Assembly (NCBI RefSeq): GCF_003675325.1
Contig: NZ_CP033073.1
Coordinates: 62,001 to 126,000 of the forward strand
Source of the DNA: Streptomyces dangxiongensis
GTDB lineage: Bacteria; Actinomycetota; Actinomycetes; Streptomycetales; Streptomycetaceae
Length of the DNA: 64,000 nt
Direction of reading: 5' to 3'
Below are positions 63,940-64,000 of this stretch, piece after piece (positions within the stretch are counted from its first letter, which is position 1; each line of letters begins with the position of its first letter). The notes beneath the pieces were generated by a model. The model searched no databases. It saw only the letters and a program-made list of their open reading frames with translations, and was not told the DNA's origin. The translations under genes were made by a program, and so were the position numbers.

Positions 63940-64000
63940 AGACCCACCATCCCTGCGGGCGCGGGGAGCACTTTCTTCCGGCTGAGCGGCCAGGAGCCGG

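Overview
The window is high-GC actinobacterial DNA, almost certainly Streptomyces. Third codon positions are strongly G/C. The content includes a DUF317 fragment, a GvpA gas-vesicle protein, a GlsB-type stress membrane protein, MmyB-like XRE regulators, many TetR/MarR/GntR/ArsR/Lrp regulators, and an FtsK/TraB-like conjugation fragment. No rRNA, tRNA or CRISPR array was recognised. It reads as a variable accessory region: intact metabolic and regulatory cassettes are separated by decayed mobile DNA (remnants of ISAs1, Tn3, IS30, IS5, ISL3 and IS701 families), and many genes are truncated or frameshifted.

Layout. 0-7 kb: ISAs1 and Tn3 remnants, an NTF2-like protein, then a compact minus-strand operon (M48 membrane metallopeptidase, two tiny membrane proteins, an ECF-like sigma factor carrying its own C-terminal membrane anchor), then a broken IS30. 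7-10 kb: a TetR-MFS-SDR cassette. 10-15 kb: debris of a conjugative element and chromosomal genes (FtsK/TraB, DUF317, HEAT-repeat, FtsX and response-regulator fragments), the last cut by an ISL3 element. 14.7-20.6 kb: a polytopic membrane protein, a cation diffusion facilitator, and a divergent unit (lipase versus membrane protein plus XRE regulator) driven by a symmetric pair of promoters. 21-27.6 kb: an XRE regulator divergent from an oxidoreductase run (Zn-ADH, SDR, cyclophilin-like lipoprotein, MFS, two SDRs) in which several members are frameshifted. 27.6-31 kb: a zeta-toxin locus split by two IS elements sitting side by side on CTAG sites. 31-39 kb: XRE/MFS, amino-acid permease/GntR, Lrp, an MDMPI-GNAT fusion, MarR, VOC. 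39-44 kb: decayed Clp-N, TPR, kinase and SDR genes plus a MarR gene with a clear operator. 44-50 kb: old-yellow-enzyme/ArsR, VOC, a SpoIIE-type phosphatase, DUF5994 and an orphan gvpA. 50-54 kb: IS5, RlmA and asparagine-synthetase-like remnants, and glsB with a strong terminator. 54-62 kb: a locus of extracellular-type beta-sandwich proteins (lectin-like, DUF11-like and a shared C-terminal module), with duplicated 3' ends. 62-64 kb: a YdeI-like protein and an ISL3 deletion derivative.

The best candidates for undescribed biology are the membrane-anchored sigma factor encoded with an M48 protease (2104-5737), the mirror-image leaderless promoter pair at 19264-19327, and the paralogous surface-protein locus at 54.3-61.4 kb. 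Many reading-frame breaks are single small indels in GC-rich runs, so some pseudogene calls could be assembly errors; others (fusions, internal deletions, IS insertions) are clearly structural.
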